Both the position numbers and the translations under genes were made by a program. Positions 17,504-27,090 of a stretch of DNA of 64,000 nucleotides are shown piece after piece. The stretch's first letter is position 1, and the number at the start of each line of letters is the position of its first letter. Under the pieces are notes generated by a model. The model was not told the origin of the DNA and did not search any database. It saw only the letters and a program-made list of their open reading frames with translations. The stretch comes from Trichomonas tenax (lineage: Eukaryota > Parabasalia > Trichomonadida > Trichomonadidae). The stretch is taken from contig JALKBU010000015.1 in assembly GCA_023091735.1 (NCBI GenBank), forward strand, positions 62,001-126,000, read 5' to 3'.

Positions 17504-20500
17504 ATGGAATCGACTGCACCTCCTCAGCAGGCCACTTCCGAAACGACGACAGTCTGGGAGTTCCTCTTCCCCGAGGTAAAGAAGGAGACCGCCAAAGCCA
17601 CACAGAACGTCAGAGAGGACTTGAGCAGCTTCCTTCTGAACTATTCTAAAGGATTGGACGACCTCTACCAGGCTATTGACCAAAATCCATGCAGAACATG
17701 GGGCATCTTCACGGCGCCCGTCGCTCTCAAGTATCCATTCCCCACACATAAAACAGTCGACGAATTTTTCGATACTCATGACGACGATCTTATCTATCCT
17801 ATCAAAATACTCACAACGTTTATCACTTACATTAACAACTGCGTCGAGCGCGGTGAGAAAGAATTCTACAGGAAGCTCGCCTTGTTCGGAGAAACAATCG
17901 ACGACCTTCCCTCCGCGAACGAAGTACTCGATACTGAGTGCGGCATTCCGACAGGAGACCTCGAAGTCATTACGTCCCAATTTATGCCGACACTTCAATC
18001 ATTGGCTAATTTCTTGTGCGAGGCGATCGCTGTTGGTAAGAGGTACGTTGAGTATCTCCTCTTTTTGTACTCCTCGGAGAACCCACTTTACAACGATTTC
18101 TTCCAGGGAACAATCATGTACACTGCATTTGCCGCACTTGGAAAGCATTTGAGGCTTCTCTACACCCTCGAACTTCTGGTCCAGGAGAACGATTGCCTCC
18201 AGGAGGGCTGGGAGCACTTGAGAAGAATGACATTCGTTATTAAGAACGAACCGCAAAATTACAACACGCAGGTGGATGATATCACAACTGTCGAGCAAAT
18301 GATGAGCAACATCCACCGTATTATCTTCAACACCGGTGCAACATTCACTCAGGTCTTCCTTTCTAGCCTTGGCGAATTTCTTATCAAGCCAAGTATCAAG
18401 GAATTCGGCCGCCAGCTCGAGAGATATCTCGAAGAGGAGGCCTCGACATACGTCAGACTCCAGCAGGAAGGAAAATACAGCGACCTTGAATCAGAAATTT
18501 GTAACTTATCGCTCCTTACACACTTGCTCACATTGTTCGTCCCGACACCAAAGAAGAGCATCATCAAGATGATCTGGAACAGCTACACAATCTCTCCACT
18601 CGTCAAGCTTTACAATTTCGTTAATTTCTCTCCAATCGATTATCTCTCCAACAACATTGGCGGCCTCGTTGCTTCTTATATCGGCGCCGATGCACCACCT
18701 ATCGCACAGGGCAAGGCACAAGCTTATCTCGCTAATCACGATGCACATCTTGCTGAATCAATCCTCCAGTGCTTCTCCAAGTTCTCCACGTGGCAGGCCA
18801 ACTGCCAGAAGCAGCTCCAGAGCGGTGTCCAGCTCGGCTACTTCGTTAAGTCAACAATCATGAGAACAATCGATCTCCACCACGCATTCGAGAAGCCAAT
18901 CGATGAGAAGAAGATTGAGCACCTAGGCGCTCTCATCGAACTTCTCAAGGCCATCCAGATGACATTCTTCCTCAACCAGGCCGGAATTTCGCACAACTTG
19001 CCGCCGCAGGTCGATTCCATCGTCAAGCACCTCCACGCCGATCTCGAGCGCGTCGCTGCCACACTCAGGAAGAAGACATACCGCTCTGTCCGTACAAAGG
19101 CATCTGCTTTGGTCTCTCTCGCCTACCACTGCATCCACGAGTTCACTGGTGAGTACTCCACACACTGCCTTCGCATCATCTCCGATATCTTCGCCTGCAA
19201 GCCACTCTCTGGTCTCGGCTTCACACACGGCGACATGTACGGCACACTCAGGTCTCTCGACCTCTTAGGCCACTACAACGAGCACATCGATGCTGCCTGC
19301 GACACTGGATTCTTGTTCGATAGCAGAGAACTGTTCGGATTCTTGATGAAGCACTGCTCACAGAACCCACGCAGAATCTTGTTCCTTGCTCTCGCAATCA
19401 ACGATATCGGCGACTTGTTCAAGGATGATCCAGTCATCTATGAGAGAGTTGAGAACTACTTCTCAAAGGTTCTCAGAGAGAAGTTCATCAATCCAAACCT
19501 CAGAGAGCTCGAAAACGAGTTGAGGTTCCACGCTCACCAGCACATGAACGTTTCTGAGAGAAATCCACTCAAGAAGAACTACGCTCAGTTCGACAGATTC
19601 CTCCAGACACCACCATTCAAGTTAATGAGCAGATTCTTCGATATGCACTATGAAGCATCATACTATTTCACACGCATCTTCTACAACGAAACAACAGTCG
19701 CTCCAAGCGTTTGGGAGACATACACAGAGATGGCTAACTTGCTCGAGAGATTGTACGGCGTCAGTGTTGTCGATTGCCACATCCCAGGTGCTATGATGCA
19801 GCAGGAAATCGATGTCCTCGAGATCATGAGGAACATCCCGATGTTCGTTATGTGCCACAACTACGATCTCAACAGCCAGGTCTTCGTCCAGAGAGCCGAA
19901 GATTCTCACTACATCGCTATTGTCGGTATCCCACACATCTTTGCTTCATACAGATGCCACGGTATAGGTATCATGAACACAACTGTCGACTTCACATACA
20001 GATTCCTCAAGTCCAAGTTCAACACTTTCTCCAAGTTCCTCTTCGACGACAACGTCAAGTCTCAGTTATTCAACGACATCACATGGTTCGAGCAGCACAA
20101 GGAAGAGTGCGACAGCCTTTGGCCATACGATCGCGCAGACAAACTCGTCACACGCTTCAAGAGATTATCCCAGAACCAGCAGAACGGCACATCAGCCCTC
20201 GATAAGTTCAGAATGCTCATCACCGAAATTGGTAACGCCCTCGGATTCGTCAGAATGGTCAGGTCTGGTGGCACAAGATACCTCAACAACGCTATTGGCT
20301 TCGTCTACGATGAAGACTCCGAGCTCTCATTCAAGGCCTTCTCAGAGGAAGTCCAGCTTCCAGCACACACTGTCACAGCTGCTGAGAGACTCGATGGCAT
20401 CGTTGGCAAGCTCAAGGAGTTGTTCGGCGGCGGCGAGAGCTTCTTCAAGCTCTTAGTCGATGTCTTCAGTGGACCATTCAGAGATAAGAAGAACGTCCAC

Positions 20501-20884
20501 CTTTCTGCCTTCTACGCTATCTTACCAGCCCTCACATTATCCTACATCGAGTACATCATGGTTCTCAAGGATAAGGCACAGAAGCAGAACAAGAACGCTT
20601 CATTCTCTGACGATGGCTTCCCAATGGGCATCGCCTACATTCTCAAGCTCCTCAACCAGGATGCACTCTTCGACTCCATCCACTGGTTCGACTCCCTCAA
20701 GAAGCACGCTCAGGACGAGCGCGATGAAGTTCGGCGCACATCCAACGGCAGACAGTCCTGGGGATTCTTCACAGGTGATAACAAGCAGACGATGAAGCTC
20801 GCGCTGCAGATGATCGACAGGAAAATGAAGGAAGTCGACCTCCTCGAGACAACAGTTCACTCCGCTCGCATCCTCTTCAATTGA
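17504..20884 (+). CDS. WASHC4: WASH complex subunit 4 (SWIP/strumpellin-interacting protein)
   Basis: Subunit of the pentameric WASH regulatory complex, which activates Arp2/3 actin nucleation on endosomes for retromer-linked sorting. At 1126 codons it is close to the animal protein (about 1170). Family hallmarks in the C-terminal half are EIMRNIPMFVMCHNYDLNSQVFV, HGIGIMNTTVDFTYRFLKSKF, FDRAEKF-like PYDRADKLV, ITEIGNALGFVRMVRSGG, FFKLLVDVFSGPFRDKKNVHL and DDGFPMGIAYILKLL followed by FDSIHWFDSL. The N-terminal half is helical and matches in general character only. No membrane segments or low-complexity insertions are present. The start at 17504 is the first ATG in frame, with stops upstream. 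Codons from about 18.6 kb on are strongly C-ending, suggesting steady expression. Confidence 0.95.
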   Translation: MESTAPPQQATSETTTVWEFLFPEVKKETAKATQNVREDLSSFLLNYSKGLDDLYQAIDQNPCRTWGIFTAPVALKYPFPTHKTVDEFFDTHDDDLIYPIKILTTFITYINNCVERGEKEFYRKLALFGETIDDLPSANEVLDTECGIPTGDLEVITSQFMPTLQSLANFLCEAIAVGKRYVEYLLFLYSSENPLYNDFFQGTIMYTAFAALGKHLRLLYTLELLVQENDCLQEGWEHLRRMTFVIKNEPQNYNTQVDDITTVEQMMSNIHRIIFNTGATFTQVFLSSLGEFLIKPSIKEFGRQLERYLEEEASTYVRLQQEGKYSDLESEICNLSLLTHLLTLFVPTPKKSIIKMIWNSYTISPLVKLYNFVNFSPIDYLSNNIGGLVASYIGADAPPIAQGKAQAYLANHDAHLAESILQCFSKFSTWQANCQKQLQSGVQLGYFVKSTIMRTIDLHHAFEKPIDEKKIEHLGALIELLKAIQMTFFLNQAGISHNLPPQVDSIVKHLHADLERVAATLRKKTYRSVRTKASALVSLAYHCIHEFTGEYSTHCLRIISDIFACKPLSGLGFTHGDMYGTLRSLDLLGHYNEHIDAACDTGFLFDSRELFGFLMKHCSQNPRRILFLALAINDIGDLFKDDPVIYERVENYFSKVLREKFINPNLRELENELRFHAHQHMNVSERNPLKKNYAQFDRFLQTPPFKLMSRFFDMHYEASYYFTRIFYNETTVAPSVWETYTEMANLLERLYGVSVVDCHIPGAMMQQEIDVLEIMRNIPMFVMCHNYDLNSQVFVQRAEDSHYIAIVGIPHIFASYRCHGIGIMNTTVDFTYRFLKSKFNTFSKFLFDDNVKSQLFNDITWFEQHKEECDSLWPYDRADKLVTRFKRLSQNQQNGTSALDKFRMLITEIGNALGFVRMVRSGGTRYLNNAIGFVYDEDSELSFKAFSEEVQLPAHTVTAAERLDGIVGKLKELFGGGESFFKLLVDVFSGPFRDKKNVHLSAFYAILPALTLSYIEYIMVLKDKAQKQNKNASFSDDGFPMGIAYILKLLNQDALFDSIHWFDSLKKHAQDERDEVRRTSNGRQSWGFFTGDNKQTMKLALQMIDRKMKEVDLLETTVHSARILFN

Positions 20885-21695
20885 TTTTTAGTTTATATAT
20901 ATATTTATTTATATGTCGTCAGTAAAAACTATCTTTAAATACGTTTGTAGCAAATCAAATATTATTTCCAATTTCTAAAATCACAAAATCTATACTGCAA
21001 ACTATGATCATCATCTTTAAATTTGAGAATATATGAAGTTTTCAATGTAGAGATTGTTTAAATATGAGAATTATATTGAGGGAAAAAATTATTTACCTTC
21101 TAGGGAAAATCTGTTATAGTCAATCTTCTTTGATAGCGAGTACAAAGAGAAACCAATCAACAAAACCCAAAAAAAATCAAAACAAATTAATGGCGAAATA
21201 AAAAACACGATTCAGCGCCCATTGCTTTGTGTAACATTTAGATATATGGCAACCTTCTTATGCATCAAATCAAAAAGCCCCAGAAGATAAAATCGAATAA
21301 ATCCAACAATTGACTCAAAATTATTCCAAAATTCTTGATTATTTAGACTTTATAGGTGATGTAGTAATAGATTTTAAAGCTAAAAAGCGAAAAACAAAAA
21401 AAAACAATATTTGGTGATATAATTAACGAGTAGTAAATAAAACAGCAGTGACCAAAATTCTTTTTAAAAATCTCTCAAATCAAAAATTCAGTTGAAAATA
21501 ATCGTCTAGTACTTTTTGATTACTATTTTTTCATGATCGACAACCCCCGATTTTCTCCATAAATATAGTTTCATGATGAGATGGAGATTCCAAATATTGA
21601 GAAAAAAGAAGTCAGATATCATTAGAAACAAATTGGTTGTCTAAATCATAAAAAAAAATTCAGAAAAAACCGCATGGAAAACGGCTTGACAGTGT
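20885..21695. other. Intergenic
   Basis: About 810 bp, AT-rich with several A runs (21171, 21401, 21647). An ATG at 21674, out of frame with the kinase, opens a roughly 20-codon reading that overlaps the kinase start. If transcription starts upstream of it, it would be a uORF. Nothing else was recognised. Confidence 0.45.
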
Positions 21696-23090
21696 ATGGC
21701 GTCGTCAATCAAAGGCGGAGAAGGACATGTCTCTGACTACCAAATCCTTGAAAAGATCGGCAAGGGTTCGTATGGTGTCGTTTACAAAGCGAGAAACACG
21801 AAAACTGGCAGAATTGTTGCCTTAAAATCGAACGAAGTCCAAAATGCGGATGAATGGATGACACAAATGGCCGAAATCAACAACGTCATCGACCTCCACC
21901 ACGAAACAGTCGTTAACTATTACAACTGGTTTTTCGAAGATGAGAAACTTTACTTAGAAATGGAGTACTGCGATGGTGGTTCGATTTCTGATACAATGCT
22001 TCTCTTAAAGAGACCTCTCACTGAGCTTGAAGCCGCTGCAGTCCTTAAGAGCGTTGTTGACTCGATTGCTTATGTTCACGGCCTCAGGAGAATCCACAGA
22101 GATATCAAGGCCGGAAACTTGCTCATCACATCCGAGGGTGTCGTTAAGCTTTGTGACTTCGGCGTTTCTGCACAGCTCGACGATTACCGTATGAAGACTG
22201 GTACAATCGTCGGTTCTCCGTACTGGATGGCTCCAGAAATTATGTCACAGAACGGCTATGACACCAAGGTCGATATTTGGTCAATTGGTATCACAGCTAT
22301 CGAAATCGTGGTCGGAACACCTCCACTCACACAGTACAACCCAACATATGTTATCACCCAAATCCCATTACTCCCACCACCAGAAGCCCCAGCTAACTTC
22401 TCCCCACTCTTCAGGGCGTTCGTTAAGAAATGCCTTATCAAGGATCCATCGTTAAGACCACCGATCACAGAGCTCATCAACGATCCATTCCTCTCCCAGA
22501 TCTCAGAGGCCAAGTCCAGAGAAATCATTCAGGACCTTTACGCCGCATATCGCGCTGAGAAGGATAAAAAGAAGAATGAAGACGAAGACGAGTACGTCTA
22601 TGAGGAGGATTACGAAGAAGAGGAGGAAGATGAAGATGGTGACTTCTTGGCAGATGATGATGCTTGCGCCACAGTCTTATTCTCTAACAACGATGGAACA
22701 TTCATCCCACAGGGAACAATTATTTCAGATGATACTTACAACGGTGGCACCTTCATTTCATCAGCTAACAATGGAACAATGATCGCTACACCAGCTACAA
22801 AGCAGGAATCTCAGCTCGCTGGCTACAAGATGGACTTCGGACCAACACCACAACAACAGACAAGCAACAAATCCTTCCAGGCAGCCCAGAAGAGACAGTT
22901 CGGACACTTCTCAGTCGATAACCTTAAGTATACGATCAAGAAGGTTTATGAGCTCGCTCAGAAGAACCTTGCAGAGGGTAAGGTCCCGACAATGGTTGTT
23001 AAGTCCAATTACAACGAACTCCGTTCTAAGATCATCGATGAACTCCAAAAGAAGGGTGAAACTGTTCCAGATGATTTCTATGTTCTCTAG
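21696..23090 (+). CDS. STE20-group kinase, MST1/2 (Hippo)-like
   Basis: A 464-residue active-looking Ser/Thr kinase. All catalytic motifs are present: the Gly loop IGKGSYGVV, VALK Lys44, HRDIKAGN (134-141), DFG (154-156), TGTIVGSPYWMAPEI and DIWSIGITAIEI. The activation-loop form, with Thr170 before GSPYWMAPE, and the domain order match the germinal-centre-kinase II/MST subfamily. After the kinase comes an acidic stretch (about 290-325), then a Thr-rich zone (GTFIPQGTII, GGTFIS, NGTMIATP) like the autophosphorylated MST linker. The end is a ~60-residue helical stretch starting HFSVDNLKYTIKKVYELA that resembles a SARAH domain, the dimerisation module linking MST to RASSF and SAV. MST kinases also pair with MOB/NDR in mitotic-exit-type pathways. 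Confidence is high for the kinase, moderate for SARAH. Confidence 0.88.
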   Translation: MASSIKGGEGHVSDYQILEKIGKGSYGVVYKARNTKTGRIVALKSNEVQNADEWMTQMAEINNVIDLHHETVVNYYNWFFEDEKLYLEMEYCDGGSISDTMLLLKRPLTELEAAAVLKSVVDSIAYVHGLRRIHRDIKAGNLLITSEGVVKLCDFGVSAQLDDYRMKTGTIVGSPYWMAPEIMSQNGYDTKVDIWSIGITAIEIVVGTPPLTQYNPTYVITQIPLLPPPEAPANFSPLFRAFVKKCLIKDPSLRPPITELINDPFLSQISEAKSREIIQDLYAAYRAEKDKKKNEDEDEYVYEEDYEEEEEDEDGDFLADDDACATVLFSNNDGTFIPQGTIISDDTYNGGTFISSANNGTMIATPATKQESQLAGYKMDFGPTPQQQTSNKSFQAAQKRQFGHFSVDNLKYTIKKVYELAQKNLAEGKVPTMVVKSNYNELRSKIIDELQKKGETVPDDFYVL

Positions 23091-23717
23091 TTCATGTCAT
23101 TCCAATTTTTCAATAAAACATCCTCGTATTTATAAATCAAATACCGTATTTTACTGAAATATAATCTAATAACTTTTTATCCCATAAACTCAACCATAGC
23201 ATTCTTTCTATCCTTCCTCTTTTGATGTCAAGTAGATTTTGGATGAGTGATTACTCAAAATATTATCAAAATATTTTATGCAAAAATTCATTCTATTTTT
23301 TCTCTTTTATCTAAAAATAATTTATCAAACATCATATTTTGAAATTGTAACAAATTGATTAGGTTCTAAAATAGATACTGTTTTATGATGATATATAATT
23401 AATATCAAATATCAATATTTGGTAGATTTTTCAAATTTATTTTACCAAATATCAATCTTCATCAACTATTTATGAGATGAAATATATTCACATCTGATGT
23501 TATATCAAACTCGTAATGTCTGATTGGTTGTTGTCGGTAAAAAATATGTAGCCGAAATGATAATTACCGATTTCGGTAAAATGGAAATGCAGTAATATGT
23601 AGATTTTTATACAACATTAAGTGCTAATACATTGGATTTGATGATATCTGATAACTAAATATTTCCAATTTTGAGATTCTTCAAAAAGTTCAAGGCGAAG
23701 ACATAACATGCCTACCT
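23091..23717. other. Intergenic with short palindromes
   Basis: AT-rich spacer. It holds a 10-bp inverted repeat ATATTTGGTA (23415-23424) with TACCAAATAT (23443-23452). It also holds a 14-nt palindrome TACCGATTTCGGTA (23565-23578), with a further TCGGTAAAA at about 23534. No gene is visible. Confidence 0.45.
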
Positions 23718-23993
23718 CTACTTTGAAAACTTGACAAGCATTTGGTGTACATTTTCAAAGTCACTTGGTGTCCATAATTGGTTTTCGATTGGCGAAACGT
23801 CTTGCGTGGTATGTTTTGGTGGCTGAATTCCAATAACTGTTGCTGGAACATGAATTTGTTTCGTTAAAATAGGGATTTGCTCCATAATTTGGTGAGAATG
23901 CGGTCTTTCTTGTGTTGCCTGGTTCTGGTTGTTCTGTGTGACAATATTCTGAGCAGTAATTTGAACAGTTTTTGGTGCTTCTCCTGTTGACAT
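23718..23993 (-). CDS. Small orphan protein
   Basis: A 91-codon frame from ATG 23993. The first 45 residues are Gln/Asn/Thr-rich and polar (VTQNNQNQATQERPHSHQIMEQ). The last ~25 (LWTPSDFENVHQMLVKFSK) look like a short amphipathic helix. No membrane segment, signal peptide or known domain is seen. AAAAAGTGA lies 13-21 nt upstream on the coding strand (24006-24014), the same word found near the starts of three other genes here. This supports it as a real transcription unit. The antisense and alternative frames are worse. It could instead be a terminal exon or fragment. Confidence 0.5.
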   Translation of the reverse strand: MSTGEAPKTVQITAQNIVTQNNQNQATQERPHSHQIMEQIPILTKQIHVPATVIGIQPPKHTTQDVSPIENQLWTPSDFENVHQMLVKFSK

Positions 23994-24843
23994 CGATTTT
24001 GTTCGTCACTTTTTCATATTTTTCAAACAATTTTGACTACCAATTTACATGTTAATCCTGTCATGTAAACATTTTATGTGGCAAATGAAGATTTGATGAA
24101 GTTATTGAATCTTTAAGAAAACCATTTTAATACATCGGACCGATGAGCAGCTGATGGAATGGATCTAATCTCAAATTTAGATATCTTTTTGTATAAGATC
24201 ATATTTATGATATTTTTCAAAACATTTCAGCTTTAACTTGTTTACCGGTGAATTAACTAGAACTCAGATAGTTTAAATTGAATCATCTGGATGTTAAACT
24301 CCCAGGTTATATGAATTTGAAAAGGAGGATATCAAATTCATGAGTGCTGCAACATTTCATTTGCAGGAGATAGTTTTGGGCTGAAGCTAATTCATTCCCA
24401 TATACAGATCTCAAGATCAAAGACTTTATTAATTTTTGGTTTTACTTTATTCTACACAATAAACGACCATTGACTATATAGCAACGATGTGCTCCTTCTC
24501 AGCATGTCGTTGACATCATTAAACGAACATTATCACCTTTGATATTTTCAAAAAATCCATTCTAATCAATAAAAACGTCAATTCCACAATTTTTCTTTTT
24601 ATTTCATCTATAATCCACATAAAGCAGTCATATATATAAATTCAATCACATTCAAATTTATTTTATTTCATTGAAAATGATATATATACTATATAGATTA
24701 TATTAGATTTGAGAGTGCTCACAAAAAAATTCTTAAACGATCACTTCACAAAGAATTGAAGGGCCAAACCACGAAAAAGTTATTTAGTTTTAGATACAGA
24801 ATATTTGACTAAAATTTTTGTAAAGCTAAAAATTTTTGCCTAA
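23994..24843. other. Divergent intergenic region
   Basis: About 850 bp between the small orphan and the Pmp-like gene. It contains a ttacatgttaatcctgtcatgtaaac near-palindrome (24045-24070) related to the TGACATGTAAA words seen elsewhere. No coding frame or RNA-like block was seen. Confidence 0.45.
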
Positions 24844-27090
24844 ATGCTTTTATTCCTTGGCCTTCTTTTTTACTTTGAAAGAGAGCCATCGATATCAGCA
24901 CTTGACGCACCGAGTTTTCGCGCGATCGATAACAAACAGGATAACGGCGATTTTGATTACAAGCTCTGGGAAGAAAGATTCGATCAAGATTTTACTATTG
25001 CCGAGGGTTTGAAAAATACCAGTAGACACTTTATCGAGTACGTCCTCTGCTCTGTCAATGTACGAGCTACTTTCGAAAATTGTTGGGGATTTGGTTCAGG
25101 CACGGCTGCACCTGCAGGCGGTGCGATGTTCTTTGCTTTCTGCCAAGTTAATGTCCACTACAAGACTAAGAATGTCGATTCATTTGTCAGCAACATGGCA
25201 GCTGTAGGAGGCGCAATAAGTTTGCTTTATTCGCGTCTTTTAATGGAGAACGCTATATTCAGACAGAACAGAGCTTACCGCTGGGCTGGAGCAGTCTGGT
25301 TCCAGGGTTATGAACGCGCTGATCACCTTTGTCCTTTCTATTTTCAATCAAAAATGTGCGATTTTAGAAATAATACAGCCAACGACCTCGGAGGTGCTAT
25401 AGTACTGACACAAGGCGCCGATTGCTACTTCGAAGCTAATGATTTTGTTGATAATAAATATGGCATAAACGGAGGAGCCTTCTATATTTGGGACACTGAG
25501 GCCAAATTCTTCAATTGCGACTTCTTAAAGAACCAGGCAGGTGAGAATGAAATACGCAGACTTACATCTGACAACTTTAATATTTTTTATAAGACCGGAA
25601 TTCGTTTCCAAGCAAGAGGAGGTGGTGCTATAGCTTTCATGTCCTCTGAGTGGTTCAAGGGAAACCACTCTTCACGTTTGTTGTACACACAAGGATGCTG
25701 CTTCTTGAGTAACAAGGCAAACAATGGTTACTCCTTCAGATCAGATGGAGCAGGTGCAGGCCACGTTATTATGTTCGATGGCTATGTCCACTGGCAGTCA
25801 TTCAAGGACTGGATGAGCGGAGTTGAGCAGAATAACATCGGATACTCAAACAAGCTGTTCGACAACCCCAACGCAACACTCATCAGGGAAGCTTACTATG
25901 GAACGGAAGAGGCATGTGAAGGTGTTAGAATGGAGAACTACGAACCAGTAACGAACTCAGCAACTAACTTTGAGTTCCAGTCTCCTGTTAGATCAGTGAA
26001 TGGCACAGAGACTGGACCAACGAGACTACCATCGCCAACAGCTTATGTGTATGATGCAACACCAATCACTGAGTTGCCATGGAAGACAACGAGGTCAACA
26101 AAACCATATGCCACAACACAAAGATTCAAGACATTCAAGCGCTTGACTGTCCACCGCACAGCTCCTGCTACACCAAATCCGACGACTGTTCCAGCGACAC
26201 CAGAAGCCACAGGTTTGACACCATATCCAACACCGAAGCCATCTCCACCAAGGACACCTGATACTACACCGGAGGAGACACCGTTCCCAACACCACCGGA
26301 GACACCCGAAACAACACCAGTTGCATCTCCAAATAGAACACCATCGAGCACACCATTGACGCCACACGCAACACGTACACCAAAGCGTTCACCAACAGTC
26401 TCCCGTTCTCCACTTCCATCTCGCACAAGGTCGATGATCAAGCCAACAAAGTCTTCGATCCCACCAAGAACACCAGCTGAGACACCAACAAGATCTCCAA
26501 GAAGGACAAAGATCGTTACTCCACTACCAACAAAGACACCACGCAAGGGCTTCTTCTACTCGTTAGTCAAGACAAACTATCAGTCCGAGACAAAGACAGA
26601 GACATTAATTCACACTGTTAAGACAACCATCAAAGAGACATTTCTCAACGGCGCCAGCACTCTTATCCAGGCTGAGACCGCTGTTCTTTCAGAAACGACT
26701 CTTGTTATCAGGATCATGACATTCGGACAAACATACGCTGAATTTAAGGCTGAGCTTGGTTTCGGTGCGGATGACGAAAGCGGTGACTTCGCAATCATTG
26801 TTGCTGCCGTCCTTTCAGGTTTCTTATTGGTCCTCATTGTCGCTCTCTTCATCTGGTTCTTCATCGGATACTCAAGATCTTCTTCATCAAGTGACTCTAT
26901 TGTCGACATGGATGAAGAGCACCTTCTTCACGTTCCAGCGAGCCAGCAGCAGCCACTCGCTAACGAGAACCCATTGTGGACAACATCAGTTATGGGTGAC
27001 AATGATGATCCATTCAGAAACGACTTTGAGGAAGTTCACGCAGAAGGATTCTTCAACGACAGAGCTGAAGTTGTTTCATCAGACTCATAA
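24844..27090 (+). CDS. Pmp-like beta-helix surface protein with Pro/Thr stalk, TM anchor and short tail
   Basis: A 748-residue predicted type I surface protein. The start at 24844 directly follows an in-frame TAA. A short hydrophobic N-terminus (MLLFLGLLFYF) can act as a signal. Residues ~50-330 show repeated GGAxxxx and FxxN(x)A motifs: PAGGAMFFAFC, VGGAISLLYS, DLGGAIVLTQGADCYFEANDF, NGGAFYIW and GGGAIAFM. These are typical of the Chlamydia Pmp-like right-handed beta-helix family that is large in trichomonads. Residues ~400-570 are a Thr/Pro-rich, mucin-like stalk of TPETTP-type repeats. A TM helix lies at about 640-663 (FAIIVAAVLSGFLLVLIVALFIWFF). The cytosolic tail holds acidic and NENPLW / DDPFRNDFEE motifs, which look like endocytic sorting signals. 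Adhesion is a plausible role but is not shown. Confidence 0.85.
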   Translation: MLLFLGLLFYFEREPSISALDAPSFRAIDNKQDNGDFDYKLWEERFDQDFTIAEGLKNTSRHFIEYVLCSVNVRATFENCWGFGSGTAAPAGGAMFFAFCQVNVHYKTKNVDSFVSNMAAVGGAISLLYSRLLMENAIFRQNRAYRWAGAVWFQGYERADHLCPFYFQSKMCDFRNNTANDLGGAIVLTQGADCYFEANDFVDNKYGINGGAFYIWDTEAKFFNCDFLKNQAGENEIRRLTSDNFNIFYKTGIRFQARGGGAIAFMSSEWFKGNHSSRLLYTQGCCFLSNKANNGYSFRSDGAGAGHVIMFDGYVHWQSFKDWMSGVEQNNIGYSNKLFDNPNATLIREAYYGTEEACEGVRMENYEPVTNSATNFEFQSPVRSVNGTETGPTRLPSPTAYVYDATPITELPWKTTRSTKPYATTQRFKTFKRLTVHRTAPATPNPTTVPATPEATGLTPYPTPKPSPPRTPDTTPEETPFPTPPETPETTPVASPNRTPSSTPLTPHATRTPKRSPTVSRSPLPSRTRSMIKPTKSSIPPRTPAETPTRSPRRTKIVTPLPTKTPRKGFFYSLVKTNYQSETKTETLIHTVKTTIKETFLNGASTLIQAETAVLSETTLVIRIMTFGQTYAEFKAELGFGADDESGDFAIIVAAVLSGFLLVLIVALFIWFFIGYSRSSSSSDSIVDMDEEHLLHVPASQQQPLANENPLWTTSVMGDNDDPFRNDFEEVHAEGFFNDRAEVVSSDS

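Noticed and set aside
26043..26546. 167-codon minus-strand Gly/Val frame
   Set aside because: Antisense shadow of the Pro/Thr stalk of the surface protein.
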